DNA from: Strigamia acuminata
Lineage: Eukaryota; Arthropoda; Chilopoda; Geophilomorpha; Linotaeniidae
Direction of reading: 5' to 3'
Length of the DNA: 60,000 nt
Assembly: GCA_949358305.1 (NCBI GenBank)
Contig: OX442314.1
Location: forward strand, 5,213,087-5,273,086
The translations under genes and the position numbers were made by a program. A model generated the notes under the pieces. That model was given only the letters and a program-made list of their open reading frames with translations, was not told the origin of the DNA and ran no database searches. Shown here piece by piece: positions 42,075 through 50,420 of this stretch; position 1 is the first letter of the stretch, and each line of letters begins with the position of its first letter.

Positions 42075-44711
42075 TCATATGACGGCTAAACACTCGAGGT
42101 CGGTGGCGCTATAATTGAGTTCTGCCTGCTGCAGACATCGGCTGATGTAAACGCATGGCGATTCTATCATCTGTCCGTCAATTTCCTTCATCTGCATTAA
42201 AGCGGCGCCCAAACCCTTTTTGCTTGCATCTGTTCTTACGATGAAAGATTGATGTAAATTCGGCAAGTGCATTGTCTTTGCATCAGTCAATAACTTTTTT
42301 ATTTCATCAAATGCAACTTGGTGCTCATTTTCCCATAGGAACTCTATTCCTTTCTTCAACAGTGGGCGTAGTGGTGCCGCTACAGTTGCCAAATCTTTCA
42401 GAAGGCGGTGGAAAAAGTTGACCATTCCGAGGAATCTCTGGAGCTCAGTCAAATTCTTTGGCGCTGGAAATTCCGAGATTGCCGCTACTTTCGCGGGGTC
42501 TACACTTAATCCATTAATTCCTAATTTATATCCTAGGAATTTGAGTTCTTTTCTGCAGAATTTGGACTTGGTCGGATTCACATGTAATCCGGCTTGCTGT
42601 AGTTTTCCCAATACTGAGTCCAAGTGCTTCATATGCTCAGCATATGTCTTTGATACGATCACTATATCGTCCAGGTAGGCCCAAGCATATTTCCTGAATG
42701 CTTCGCCTAATACCTTTTCAATCAATCGCTGAAACGTTGTCGGCGCGTTGACCAGCCCGAAGGGCATGACATTGAACATTAAACGGCCCATGGGGCTCCA
42801 GAAAGCCGTTTTTGGGCGATCTTCCGGTCTCAAATCTATCTGCCAATAGCCCTTTGTTAAGTCAATGGTCGACACCCATTGGAATTCTCCTAATTCTCTT
42901 AAGATTTCCGTAATGGTCGGCATTTGTGGTGGGTCATAAAGGGTGTGTTCGTTTAGCGCTCTGTAATCGATACAGAGGCGTGGCTCCGAACCTGGTCTCA
43001 TTACCAGTACGATTCGCGTTGCGTAATCCCCTTCAGCTTCCGATACATAGCCTTTGTCGATCATCTCCTGGCAGAGGGTCCTTAAAATTTCGCGCTTCTG
43101 TGGGTTCCATGATTTAAATGGAACTCGGATCGGTTTATCCGTGTCTAAGTTTATCGTGTGTTGGAGCACGTGTGTTTTTCCAGGATTCTTGCTGAGTATC
43201 TTCTCATATTTTCTCAGCACATGCTCCAATTGTGCTGCCTCTGTTAACTGCAGTTTAGCTTCTTCGATCATGTCATGGACTCCATTTCCAACCTTCAACC
43301 TTGCCTCGAATGCACAAAAGCTACTTTCTTTTCTAAATGTCTTCAAAGACGATTCAGGCTCTTCTTTCTTTTGCTCATATTTATCAAGAAGATACTGTGG
43401 CATGTAAGGTTGCGGCACATCGATTGTCGTGATGAAATTCCATTTGCCGTTGAGTGGATTCGGCTGTATTTTCATCCTTTTCATCGCGTCGTTGCCGATT
43501 AACATGAACTTCATGTCGTGAGGCAACACGAGAAAATATTGCTGCATCATCCCATGAGTCCATCTGATCATCATTCTTATTGTCCCCATAGGTTGGACCT
43601 TTTTGTTCGCTGTATTTATAGTCATGTTGGCTTTGAGGGGCCAAACTTGTTTCTCCAATCCCATCGCTTGAATCAGTGGCCAAGAAATGCAACTGCGGTT
43701 GGCGCCAGAATCCAACATCGCGGCGATCGAACCTTGTTCTGTCTTGATGTCAATGGTCGTCATTCCCTCTAAAACATCTTCTTCAGGGAGTAAAATGTTA
43801 AAGACTCTAATTCTTGGTCCTTCTGGCTCCAAAGTTGTTAGTTCCTTTAGGAGTGGGTCCCAGTCCACTGGTTCAACCGATGTATCAGTCATCCAAGCCG
43901 CTATTGATGGAGTTTCTTCATAGGTCTTTTTTACCTTTGTCCAAAAAGTAGTCGCCTCATTTTCTTGTACCAATTTTACATCTTTTAATGCTTCGGTCAC
44001 TTTGACTGTGAAATATGATTTGTCAAATTCATTTGACCGGTAAGCTTCTTGTATTACAGACGGGCAATCTTTTATTTCTAAAGGTGGGAATCTCATTCCA
44101 ACGAGTTGTCCACACTCCATGTCGCAAATCATTTCCCCTCTTTTGGGCATCGTGCCGATTGCTTCTGGTGGCGTAAGTATTACAGGAATAGTTGTATTTT
44201 TTAGCGGTCCATTATCGTATAAATTATCTGGTTTTGATGAACACCCGGCTACTTCCGGTTTTGGTTCCGTTGTTGCTTTTGGAGCTGGAAATTTTATTCC
44301 CACAACTTCACCATCTTCGAAATCAACAACTATTGTTCCTCTTCCACCTTCCAAAGTTCCAATTACTTTGCGTGGTTTTTCAATCAATTCCGATTGCACA
44401 TATTCTCCAGTTTTGCTATCCTTGATGAACCGTGATCCTGAAGGTGCTTTTGCTGTTGGTTGAGTCTCTTGGATGTCTTCAGTCAGATCTTGTGACTCCA
44501 CCGATGTTTTTAATATTAATGAAGTCTCTATTACTTTTTCATCTATTGATTGGGTCTCCGATAACCCTTCTGAATTCTCCACTACTTCCACGGATAGAGC
44601 TGTTGTTGGTTGGGCATCTTGCAGTTTTTCCGAATTTTTTGTCAGCGCGAGCTCTACTGCTTTTCCTGAGCCCGCGCGTTCAAGTTTTTTGTAAGGTTGT
44701 CGGATAAAGAA
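42075..44711 (-). CDS. pol: pol, first part: protease, reverse transcriptase, start of RNase H
   Basis: The frame opens after TAA 44,712-44,714 and lies -1 to gag, with no good ATG at its start; entry is by frameshift at 44,684-44,690. Numbered from 44,591: residues 1-250 are a disordered linker with repeated G-T/E-V-V-G-(I/M)-(K/R)-F-P words. The protease has LDSGANRSC (active Asp about 294). RT spans about 480-665, with LCIDYRAL, MPFGLVNAPTTFQ and the catalytic YLDD (about 637). RNase H starts at RTDASKKGLG (about 784). It stops at TGA 42,075-42,077 in the middle of RNase H; the same frame continues on the other side to the integrase. Many Gypsy RNases H have Trp at this position, so the TGA is probably a nonsense change. 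Confidence 0.92.
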   Translation of the reverse strand, partial: FFIRQPYKKLERAGSGKAVELALTKNSEKLQDAQPTTALSVEVVENSEGLSETQSIDEKVIETSLILKTSVESQDLTEDIQETQPTAKAPSGSRFIKDSKTGEYVQSELIEKPRKVIGTLEGGRGTIVVDFEDGEVVGIKFPAPKATTEPKPEVAGCSSKPDNLYDNGPLKNTTIPVILTPPEAIGTMPKRGEMICDMECGQLVGMRFPPLEIKDCPSVIQEAYRSNEFDKSYFTVKVTEALKDVKLVQENEATTFWTKVKKTYEETPSIAAWMTDTSVEPVDWDPLLKELTTLEPEGPRIRVFNILLPEEDVLEGMTTIDIKTEQGSIAAMLDSGANRSCISWPLIQAMGLEKQVWPLKANMTINTANKKVQPMGTIRMMIRWTHGMMQQYFLVLPHDMKFMLIGNDAMKRMKIQPNPLNGKWNFITTIDVPQPYMPQYLLDKYEQKKEEPESSLKTFRKESSFCAFEARLKVGNGVHDMIEEAKLQLTEAAQLEHVLRKYEKILSKNPGKTHVLQHTINLDTDKPIRVPFKSWNPQKREILRTLCQEMIDKGYVSEAEGDYATRIVLVMRPGSEPRLCIDYRALNEHTLYDPPQMPTITEILRELGEFQWVSTIDLTKGYWQIDLRPEDRPKTAFWSPMGRLMFNVMPFGLVNAPTTFQRLIEKVLGEAFRKYAWAYLDDIVIVSKTYAEHMKHLDSVLGKLQQAGLHVNPTKSKFCRKELKFLGYKLGINGLSVDPAKVAAISEFPAPKNLTELQRFLGMVNFFHRLLKDLATVAAPLRPLLKKGIEFLWENEHQVAFDEIKKLLTDAKTMHLPNLHQSFIVRTDASKKGLGAALMQMKEIDGQMIESPCVYISRCLQQAELNYSATDLECLAVI
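44621..44677 (-). other. Hairpin (possible pseudoknot) downstream of the frameshift site
   Basis: GCGCGGGCTC (44,677-44,668) pairs with GAGCTCGCGC (44,654-44,645) over 10 bp with one G-U. The 13-nt loop AGGAAAAGCAGTA contains GCAGT, which can pair with ACTGC at 44,625-44,621 to make an H-type pseudoknot. The stem starts 6 nt after the slippery heptamer, the usual spacing. The gag-frame TAG (44,654-44,656) sits at the base of the loop. Confidence 0.75.
44684..44690 (-). other. -1 ribosomal frameshift heptamer A AAA AAC
   Basis: In gag phase the bases read (AC)A AAA AAC, the canonical X XXY YYZ slippery site. Slipping back one base puts the ribosome into the pol frame, which is open from 44,711 while the gag frame ends at TAG 44,654. 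The gag/pol overlap is about 55 nt, and the heptamer sits inside it. Confidence 0.85.
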
Positions 44712-44773
44712 TTAATGAGATGTTCCATTTCTTCTTTAGACAACATTCTCTTTGGCTGTTGACATTGCCGTAC

Positions 44774-47700
44774 TCAGTGTCCAACTTGGCCACAATTATG
44801 GCACGGTGCATTCTCCGGTGTCAATTTTACTTGACTGGTCTTATTACCATCTGCTGCGCCGCCTGGCGTAGAAGTCTGTCCTTTATTTTCACTTAATTGT
44901 GGAGTTTGTACTTCTAATTTTGAGTTGAAGTCGACAGAGTACGGTTTGGTCGGAAAGGACGAATTTCCTTGTGTCTGTGGCTGCACAACCATTTGATGTG
45001 GCAATCTTGTTTGCATTTGCGGCTTGTATTTTGTTATCGCTGGATTGTTCCGTGTAAATAATACGCTTGCCGCATCCATCAAAGTGTTTAATTCATTTTC
45101 CGAGTAGTCTGTCAACATTATTTGTGTATCACCGACTGATTCGGTTGCTTCGGACGGGTCTTGTACCCATTTGACCGTTGGTCGCGTTGGCACTCGTGGC
45201 TGTGGATAAGGTGATGGTCCACTTTCTTGTTTTTTGGTGGACCCTTCCTCCCGAGATAATAAAAATTGCGAGCGTGGGCGCATCATTTTTGCACCGGATC
45301 TAGTGTAGTCTGAGTGGTGTCGCTGCAGGTCATCCCGTGCTCTTTGCTCTTCCAGCGGGAGGTCTGATGCATATCTGTCATCAATATACATTTGATTGTT
45401 CCTTATAAATTCTTGTAATTTCTCGAAAGAGCTGGCCATTGGTGCATCCACCATTCTTAATACCTTCTCGGAAAAGGGTGTCAGACCATTTCTGAATTTT
45501 CTATCTTCGTCGAAATCGCTGATGTGATACGGGAGCTGAGCAATTAGATCTTCTGTTCGTCTTAAGTAAGACCGAATGTCTTCGCCCAACATTTGTTTGT
45601 GGTTGTCCCAATACTTTATCATCATTGCATTGGACTCCCCGTATTCTTTCATAAATGCTTTTACAAATTCATTCCAATGCGTGAATTTATTTTTTCGGAA
45701 CCAATTTGTTGCTCCACCAACCAACATTTTTGGTATCAACTTGTGTAAAGCCACATCTGGGTCCATTTCGTGACTTGTCACTACGTGCATCACTTCATCT
45801 AAGAACTGGGTTCCGATTTGCCATCCTCCGTCGAACATGTCCGGATTAATGCGGTCCCACTTGATTTGGTGTGGTGAGTTGTAGTAATGTGTCCAATTAT
45901 CAGTACAATATTTCAGAATAAGCTTCCTTAAAACTTCCTCCATTTCCTGAGACTTCGAAGGAATTTGTGACAATTTTGAATCAATCTGTCTCGCGATGAT
46001 TTCTTCTAATTCTCTGGAACTAGTTGGTAATGTGTTTGATGGGGGCGGATCTCTGTTATCCGAACGGGATTTCCCTCTATCCCATCTCTCACCTTGTGGC
46101 CTTGAGTAGCTATACTCTTCTCTCCTTCCTCCTTGATGTCTGGAGAAATTGGGTTCTTCACGACGAAATTGCTCAGAATGTGAGTATTTTCTCTCACATT
46201 CGTGTTGTGATGGTGGTGGACTAGAACGTGACCTTCGTTGGTCTCGGTATGAGTCGTCTCGTCGCCTATCGGAATCTTCATGTCGTCTGCGTGACTCATC
46301 ACGTTGCTCATGTGAATCTCTATTCGTATAGGATTCGTACCAATAGGAGCCTCCGTCTCGGCGCGATTCCCTTTGGTTATCACTTTGTTGACGTGGGTCG
46401 CTTCTGCTCATCGACTCATTTCGATTGTAACAGCTTTGTCCAGTCGGACCGTAGTCACTTTGTTGACGAGTCTCGTCTCTGAAGCGGGCGTCACTTTGCT
46501 GGCGTGGTTCGTCTTGATAACACGATACATTTCGCATATCTGTATCATTATGCGCTTGCGTTTCATTTGCAAATCGTACTTCACTGCGCGAACGGGCTTC
46601 TTGACGATTGTACGACTCATTTCGTAAATTGACATCTCGTCCTACATGTGGGTTTGGTCCAACATATCTGCCGTCTTTTGAACGAGAAGTATCTCGATTA
46701 CACGACTCATTTCGTGGATTCATGTTTTCAGGTTGCTGTGAATATTTGCCCTGTAGATAGTCGTCATAATTTCTAATTTTTGTGTAACTGGCTTGTCCAG
46801 TTGCTCCATCTTGTCCGGTTGCAGCATCTTGACTATTGCTTTTATCTTGCTCCGGAACTTCTTGATCATGTTGGAATTTTTGTTTTTCACTTTCGCGACC
46901 CATTTCGCGTTGACTATCCACTTGTTGTTTCATCTGTGTTTCCCGCAATCTTCGCCGATCCTCTCTTTCATTGGCTTCGGCTACCTGTTCAACCGCTTCC
47001 ATGAACGTGTATGACCTTCGATGGGCGGGGTTCTCATCGTCTCGAGCGTCTTCAAGATACTCTCCCAAAGCTTTGCCTCCACATGCGCCTTTTGTTGCAG
47101 GATTACTGACATTTTCAGTCTCTAATGGAGTTTTGCGGTCTCTGTCTTCAGAATCCATTTTTCTGCGTGCTGTCTGCCATTTTTGAAATTCGTCCGGATC
47201 CACTCCTGTTACTGCACCTTGTTTTTTAATTGGTCCAGCAGGTTGGTCCGTTGCACGCTGACGATTTCTCTGTGCAATCACGTCCAGCACGTCTGGATTT
47301 TTTGCTGGTGAAACCGATGCTCTTTTAGCATCTCTTCTTTCATCCACCTCACCTCTCCTTTTTAAAGGATTCGCGGATGCGCCTGGAGATAGATTGACTA
47401 CTTCTGGGCGATAGGATGGAACTCTCGTCGGTCGCTCGTAATTGCATTGTGCAATATACTTAATTTCATCCAATTCTCTCCGGACTCTCTCCGTTTCTTC
47501 TTGAGCTTCGAAAGCTGCTTGACGAAAATGATGAATATCTCTTTTCTCCGACTCGTCCATCGCCTTCTGTTTTGCAATTAATGCCAATCGTTCCGTCTCC
47601 ACGCGGACTTTCTCCGCTTCAATTCTCTGCCTTTCGGCTTGGATCGCTGCTCGATCGGCCGCTACTTCCGCTAGCCGTTTCTCCTGCGAGTCTCGATACT

Positions 47701-48619
47701 CGTTCGCCATACGTATTTTTTCTTGCTCGACACGTTGATTTTCGGCACGTATCGCATCTCGATTCGCTAATTCTTGCGCTTTACGTCTATCACGTAATTC
47801 TTGCCGTTCTGTTGCTAGGCGGATTCTTTCAGCTTCCATTCTGTCTTTCTCCGCTTGCATTTCTCTGTCCAATTGGTCTTTTTTGGCACGAATTTCTGCG
47901 TCTACTCGGTCTTGTTTGGCGCAGATCTCCGCTTCTGTCGCTTGTTTGGCCAATTCTGCTTCATACTTCGCCTGGCGTGCTTGGTGTTCCTCCATTTTTA
48001 GACGTCTCACCATCTCGTACTCTTCCAAATGGAAATCCTGTAGCTGCCGGGTGCTGGCTTTCATCGCATCCGTGATTTTCGCAACGTCTTCATCGGAAAG
48101 TGTAACGCCTTCTGCGTACTGACGCTGTCGCTCTGCCAATCGATCTGCATTTTCCTGCATGAGGTCGGCGATGCGCTGGCGTACTCGCGACAACTTATGT
48201 CGGGTCGGGGAATTTTCGCCCGAATTTTCCGCGTCGTCTTTCGCTCTCTGTTTAGCCGCGTTGTGATAACGTTTTATCAACTTCCCTCGTTTGTGAGCGA
48301 CTGCAATCACTTGTTCCAATGACATGTTCGTTAAATCAATCTTACTGCTTGGAGTTGATGGCACACTGGGCGAAGTTTTGTCGACTGGCGAGTTGACACA
48401 GGGCTCTTCCCTTTGAGTTTCTGGTGACGTTTCTAACCAAAAATCTTGACCGGTTAGCCGGTGCTGTTCGGGGTCTTGATCCGATTCTTTTTCCGGACTG
48501 GATGATGAATCGAAATACGGCTCCGCTGCTCTGCCGATCGCTCCTCCGGCCGTACCGCCTCTTGTGCGGACTCCACGTCTCGTTCCTCTCCCTCTCCTCG
48601 AATCTTGTGGCAACGACAT
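44774..48619 (-). CDS. gag: gag, 1,281 codons to an in-frame TGA
   Basis: Starts 126 nt inside the 5' LTR. Residues 1-100 are basic and Gly/Pro/Ser-rich. Residues about 125-396 form a very long charged helix (ERIRLATERQELRDRRKAQE; repeated E-K-x-R pattern), a coiled coil or single alpha-helix. Residues about 470-880 are Arg/Asp/Ser/Gln-rich with repeated RNESYNR / QQSDNQR words. About 890-1,080 is a capsid-like helical region (PDMFDGGWQIGTQFLDE ... LVGGATNWFRKNKFTHWNEF ... DIRSYLRRTEDLIAQL). A CCHC zinc knuckle begins CHNCGQVGH and is cut by TGA 44,774-44,776 right after the His; its last Cys lies four codons on, and the frame stays open to TAG 44,654. The size is about three times usual Gypsy Gags, because of the helix and low-complexity insert. 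Confidence 0.9.
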   Translation of the reverse strand: MSLPQDSRRGRGTRRGVRTRGGTAGGAIGRAAEPYFDSSSSPEKESDQDPEQHRLTGQDFWLETSPETQREEPCVNSPVDKTSPSVPSTPSSKIDLTNMSLEQVIAVAHKRGKLIKRYHNAAKQRAKDDAENSGENSPTRHKLSRVRQRIADLMQENADRLAERQRQYAEGVTLSDEDVAKITDAMKASTRQLQDFHLEEYEMVRRLKMEEHQARQAKYEAELAKQATEAEICAKQDRVDAEIRAKKDQLDREMQAEKDRMEAERIRLATERQELRDRRKAQELANRDAIRAENQRVEQEKIRMANEYRDSQEKRLAEVAADRAAIQAERQRIEAEKVRVETERLALIAKQKAMDESEKRDIHHFRQAAFEAQEETERVRRELDEIKYIAQCNYERPTRVPSYRPEVVNLSPGASANPLKRRGEVDERRDAKRASVSPAKNPDVLDVIAQRNRQRATDQPAGPIKKQGAVTGVDPDEFQKWQTARRKMDSEDRDRKTPLETENVSNPATKGACGGKALGEYLEDARDDENPAHRRSYTFMEAVEQVAEANEREDRRRLRETQMKQQVDSQREMGRESEKQKFQHDQEVPEQDKSNSQDAATGQDGATGQASYTKIRNYDDYLQGKYSQQPENMNPRNESCNRDTSRSKDGRYVGPNPHVGRDVNLRNESYNRQEARSRSEVRFANETQAHNDTDMRNVSCYQDEPRQQSDARFRDETRQQSDYGPTGQSCYNRNESMSRSDPRQQSDNQRESRRDGGSYWYESYTNRDSHEQRDESRRRHEDSDRRRDDSYRDQRRSRSSPPPSQHECERKYSHSEQFRREEPNFSRHQGGRREEYSYSRPQGERWDRGKSRSDNRDPPPSNTLPTSSRELEEIIARQIDSKLSQIPSKSQEMEEVLRKLILKYCTDNWTHYYNSPHQIKWDRINPDMFDGGWQIGTQFLDEVMHVVTSHEMDPDVALHKLIPKMLVGGATNWFRKNKFTHWNEFVKAFMKEYGESNAMMIKYWDNHKQMLGEDIRSYLRRTEDLIAQLPYHISDFDEDRKFRNGLTPFSEKVLRMVDAPMASSFEKLQEFIRNNQMYIDDRYASDLPLEEQRARDDLQRHHSDYTRSGAKMMRPRSQFLLSREEGSTKKQESGPSPYPQPRVPTRPTVKWVQDPSEATESVGDTQIMLTDYSENELNTLMDAASVLFTRNNPAITKYKPQMQTRLPHQMVVQPQTQGNSSFPTKPYSVDFNSKLEVQTPQLSENKGQTSTPGGAADGNKTSQVKLTPENAPCHNCGQVGH

Positions 48620-48745
48620 TTTTGTTACACAGAATAGAGAAGAAAGAAACAGAAAAACTTTCTAACACAAATTTTAAAAGACAAAATGGTGGTCCCTCAA
48701 CTGAAGATAGTTGTTAAGGTTCAAATTATTTAACGGGCCCCCAGG
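48620..48745 (-). other. 5' leader between LTR and gag
   Basis: 126 nt, pyrimidine-rich near the gag start (TTTCTGTTTCTTTCTTCTC). No strong splice donor was seen, so the donor for any ORF3 mRNA is unknown. Confidence 0.7.
48728..48743 (-). other. Candidate primer-binding site, tRNA-Pro-like
   Basis: Two bases (CC) inside the 5' LTR the minus strand reads TGGGGGCCCGTTAAAT. TGG pairs with the CCA end, and GGGC(C)CG fits an acceptor of the GCCCCC type found in tRNA-Pro. Only the first 10 or so bases look convincing. Confidence 0.45.
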
Positions 48746-48855
48746 TGTAATGAGCCTGAATTATTGCTATCAAATTAATAACAGCAACAATTCTCTAAAC
48801 TCATTAATGCTTAGACAAGACTTATCATAAAAATACTCTCTTTAAACTAAACTTC

Positions 48856-48861
48856 TTTATT
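48856..48861 (-). terminator. AATAAA in the 5' LTR
   Basis: Equivalent to 34,760-34,765. In the 5' copy it should be bypassed or lie upstream of the usable poly(A) site. Confidence 0.4.
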
Positions 48862-48881
48862 CTAACTTAGAATAAGGTAAA

Positions 48882-49313
48882 TTACAGTGATAAATAAGGC
48901 TTAATGGAAATAAGAAATAAAATAATAGATGAAATGATGAAATAACTTCCAATCGACGTGGAAACGTTATCTTGACGATTCCAATGTTCTGGCGACGATT
49001 TCGGCTCGTTTCGTCGCGCTTCTACGGCTCTCTCCTCGACGCTCTTCTCGATATTCTCACTCACGGCGTCGCTCCCCGGTGAAACGGACTTATTCCGTGA
49101 CTCAAACTCTCGAATTCCCTGGAAATCGTCTGATGCGAATCGACTCACGCCGACTCGCTTGGTCAACCGGACTCTTTCCGTATCGTCTACTACACGTTCT
49201 CCGCAACTCCGTCGTCGTGGCGGCGAAACTGCGACTCTTTCGCACAACAATCTCTTCTCAACAATGTCGTTGAGACAAGATGAAATCTCACAATTGTATT
49301 CGTACAATTGCAA
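48882..49313 (-). CDS. LTR-internal ORF, 143 codons (5' copy)
   Basis: Same frame as in the 3' LTR, with one residue different (His for Arg) caused by the 48,985 transition. If the LTR promoter lies upstream of 49,313 this would be the first ORF on the genomic RNA, ahead of gag. If initiation is further in, it would not be transcribed. Unknown protein with a C-terminal hydrophobic segment. Confidence 0.35.
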   Translation of the reverse strand: MQLYEYNCEISSCLNDIVEKRLLCERVAVSPPRRRSCGERVVDDTERVRLTKRVGVSRFASDDFQGIREFESRNKSVSPGSDAVSENIEKSVEERAVEARRNEPKSSPEHWNRQDNVSTSIGSYFIISSIILFLISIKPYLSL

Positions 49314-49564
49314 GAATGGACTCTAGCTGGATCCCTCTCAGCAAGAGTGTGGCTTCCCGTGTCACTAGTTGTGGTGGCACAAGATGAATCTAGCTGGATT
49401 CTTCACAGCAAGATTATGAGTATAAAACTTCACTGAGGTTTTCACAAAATACTGGAGGGTTTCTCTGGGTTATTTTGTGTTGTTTCTCTGGCAAAGTTTG
49501 TGATCATACTGAGGAGTTCTCACTCCTCTCAGGACTCATTTCCTGTTTGGAGGCTTGTGGGCTG

Positions 49565-49578
49565 GTTACCCTGGCAAC
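49565..49578. promoter_or_regulatory. RFX X-box-like motif in the 5' LTR
   Basis: GTTACCCTGGCAAC, about 150 bp from the start of the LTR in element orientation, where U3 enhancers usually lie. Confidence 0.45.
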
Positions 49579-49728
49579 CACCCACATTTCCTCCCACTCT
49601 GTTCAGCTTTCTTGCCTGTAGACAGGAAGCATAAAAAATACAAAACTTCGACTTAAAATATAATAAATCAAAATATTATTTTACAGACTTTTTCTGTTGC
49701 TTCACTAGTGACCACTAGGGTCACTACA

Positions 49729-49732
49729 ATAT
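49729..49732. repeat. Target-site duplication ATAT, right copy
   Basis: Matches 34,646-34,649. Confidence 0.8.
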
Positions 49733-50045
49733 TTAAGCACCCTTGGATAAAAACATTAGATGCTCCTCTGTCAGAAGACGGTGATCTTCCGGCTTATGGT
49801 GCCCTTTGCAGCACTCGGCTTCCCTAGACTACAGCCCTTTTATAGCCGAAAGGTTAAGGTGGCCATACCCGGGTGCAAGGAGCTGCCAAGAGACACTATT
49901 GGTGCGGCAGTAACTATGTCTAATATTGTGCCATTCAACCCTATCTTCTTCCTACAGGTCACCCAGTCCACTTCCAGGATCGGCAGCTTCCCTAGTGTCA
50001 ACAGGGAATCATTGGTTAGTGTGCAGGACTGAACTGAGAACAAAT
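49733..50045. other. Right flank of the retrotransposon, non-coding
   Basis: GC-balanced unique sequence with short frames only. It rejoins 34,645 if the element and one ATAT are removed. Confidence 0.5.
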
Positions 50046-50420
50046 TTAGTATCAGAAAATCAGGATACGTCGGGCCATGGAAACAAATTTTGTACCGGAA
50101 AATCTGGATACGTCGGGCCATGGGAACAAATTTAGTACCGGAAAATCTGGATATGTCGGGCCATGGGAACAAATTTAGTACCGGAAAATCTGGATCCGTC
50201 GGGCCATGGAAACAAATTTTGTACCGGAAAATCTGGATACGTCGGGCCATGGGAACAAATTTAGTACCGGAAAATCTGGATATGTCGGGCCATGGGAACA
50301 AATTTAGTACCGGAAAATCTGGATCCGTCGGGCCATGGGAACAAATTTTGTACCGGAAAATCTGGATGCGTCGGGCTCGGGCCATGGGAACAAATTTAGT
50401 ACCGGAAAATCTGGATAGGA
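50046..50420. repeat. 43-bp tandem repeat with a 129-bp higher-order unit
   Basis: About eight to nine copies of a 43-bp unit (core ACCGGAAAATCTGGAT then CGGGCCATGG). Three variants alternate in fixed order (TACGTC with an A-start; TATGTC; TCCGTC), making a 129-bp block seen twice. As 129 is divisible by three, frames stay open on both strands (197 codons minus, 130 codons plus); these are repeat artefacts. Confidence 0.9.

Larger units (their letters stand above)
34650..49728 (-). mobile_element. Complete Ty3/Gypsy-type LTR retrotransposon, 15,079 bp
   Basis: Structure read on the minus strand: 5' LTR 48,746-49,728; primer-site candidate 48,728-48,743; gag; -1 frameshift signal; protease-RT-RNase H-integrase; a 714-bp gap; ORF3; polypurine tract 35,633-35,646; 3' LTR 34,650-35,632; ATAT duplication outside. 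The order RT-RNase H-integrase places it with Ty3/Gypsy rather than Copia. LTRs differ at two of 983 positions, so insertion was recent. It is about two to three times the size of ordinary Gypsy elements because of a long gag and ORF3. Three in-frame TGA codons (44,774; 42,075; 36,834) leave gag, pol and ORF3 each interrupted once, with no frameshifts seen. This copy is therefore probably not autonomous unless the codons are bypassed. Confidence 0.95.
48746..49728 (-). repeat. 5' LTR, 983 bp
   Basis: TG...CA ends and same length as the other LTR, with two transitions between them. It would drive the genomic RNA. No clear TATAAA was found on the sense strand, so initiation may be TATA-less. 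Confidence 0.97.

Noticed and set aside
36834-44776. TGA used as a regular Trp codon
   Set aside because: Trp positions across gag, pol and ORF3 are overwhelmingly TGG; only three TGAs occur, one per ORF.
44774-44776. Stop-codon readthrough as the gag-pol mechanism
   Set aside because: Pol is in the -1 frame, not the gag frame, and a complete frameshift signal exists about 85 nt downstream; the TGA also cuts the zinc knuckle.
47572-48075. 167-codon plus-strand frame
   Set aside because: Antisense to the Gag helix region; its Leu/Ser/Cys-rich composition is the mirror of Glu/Arg codons.
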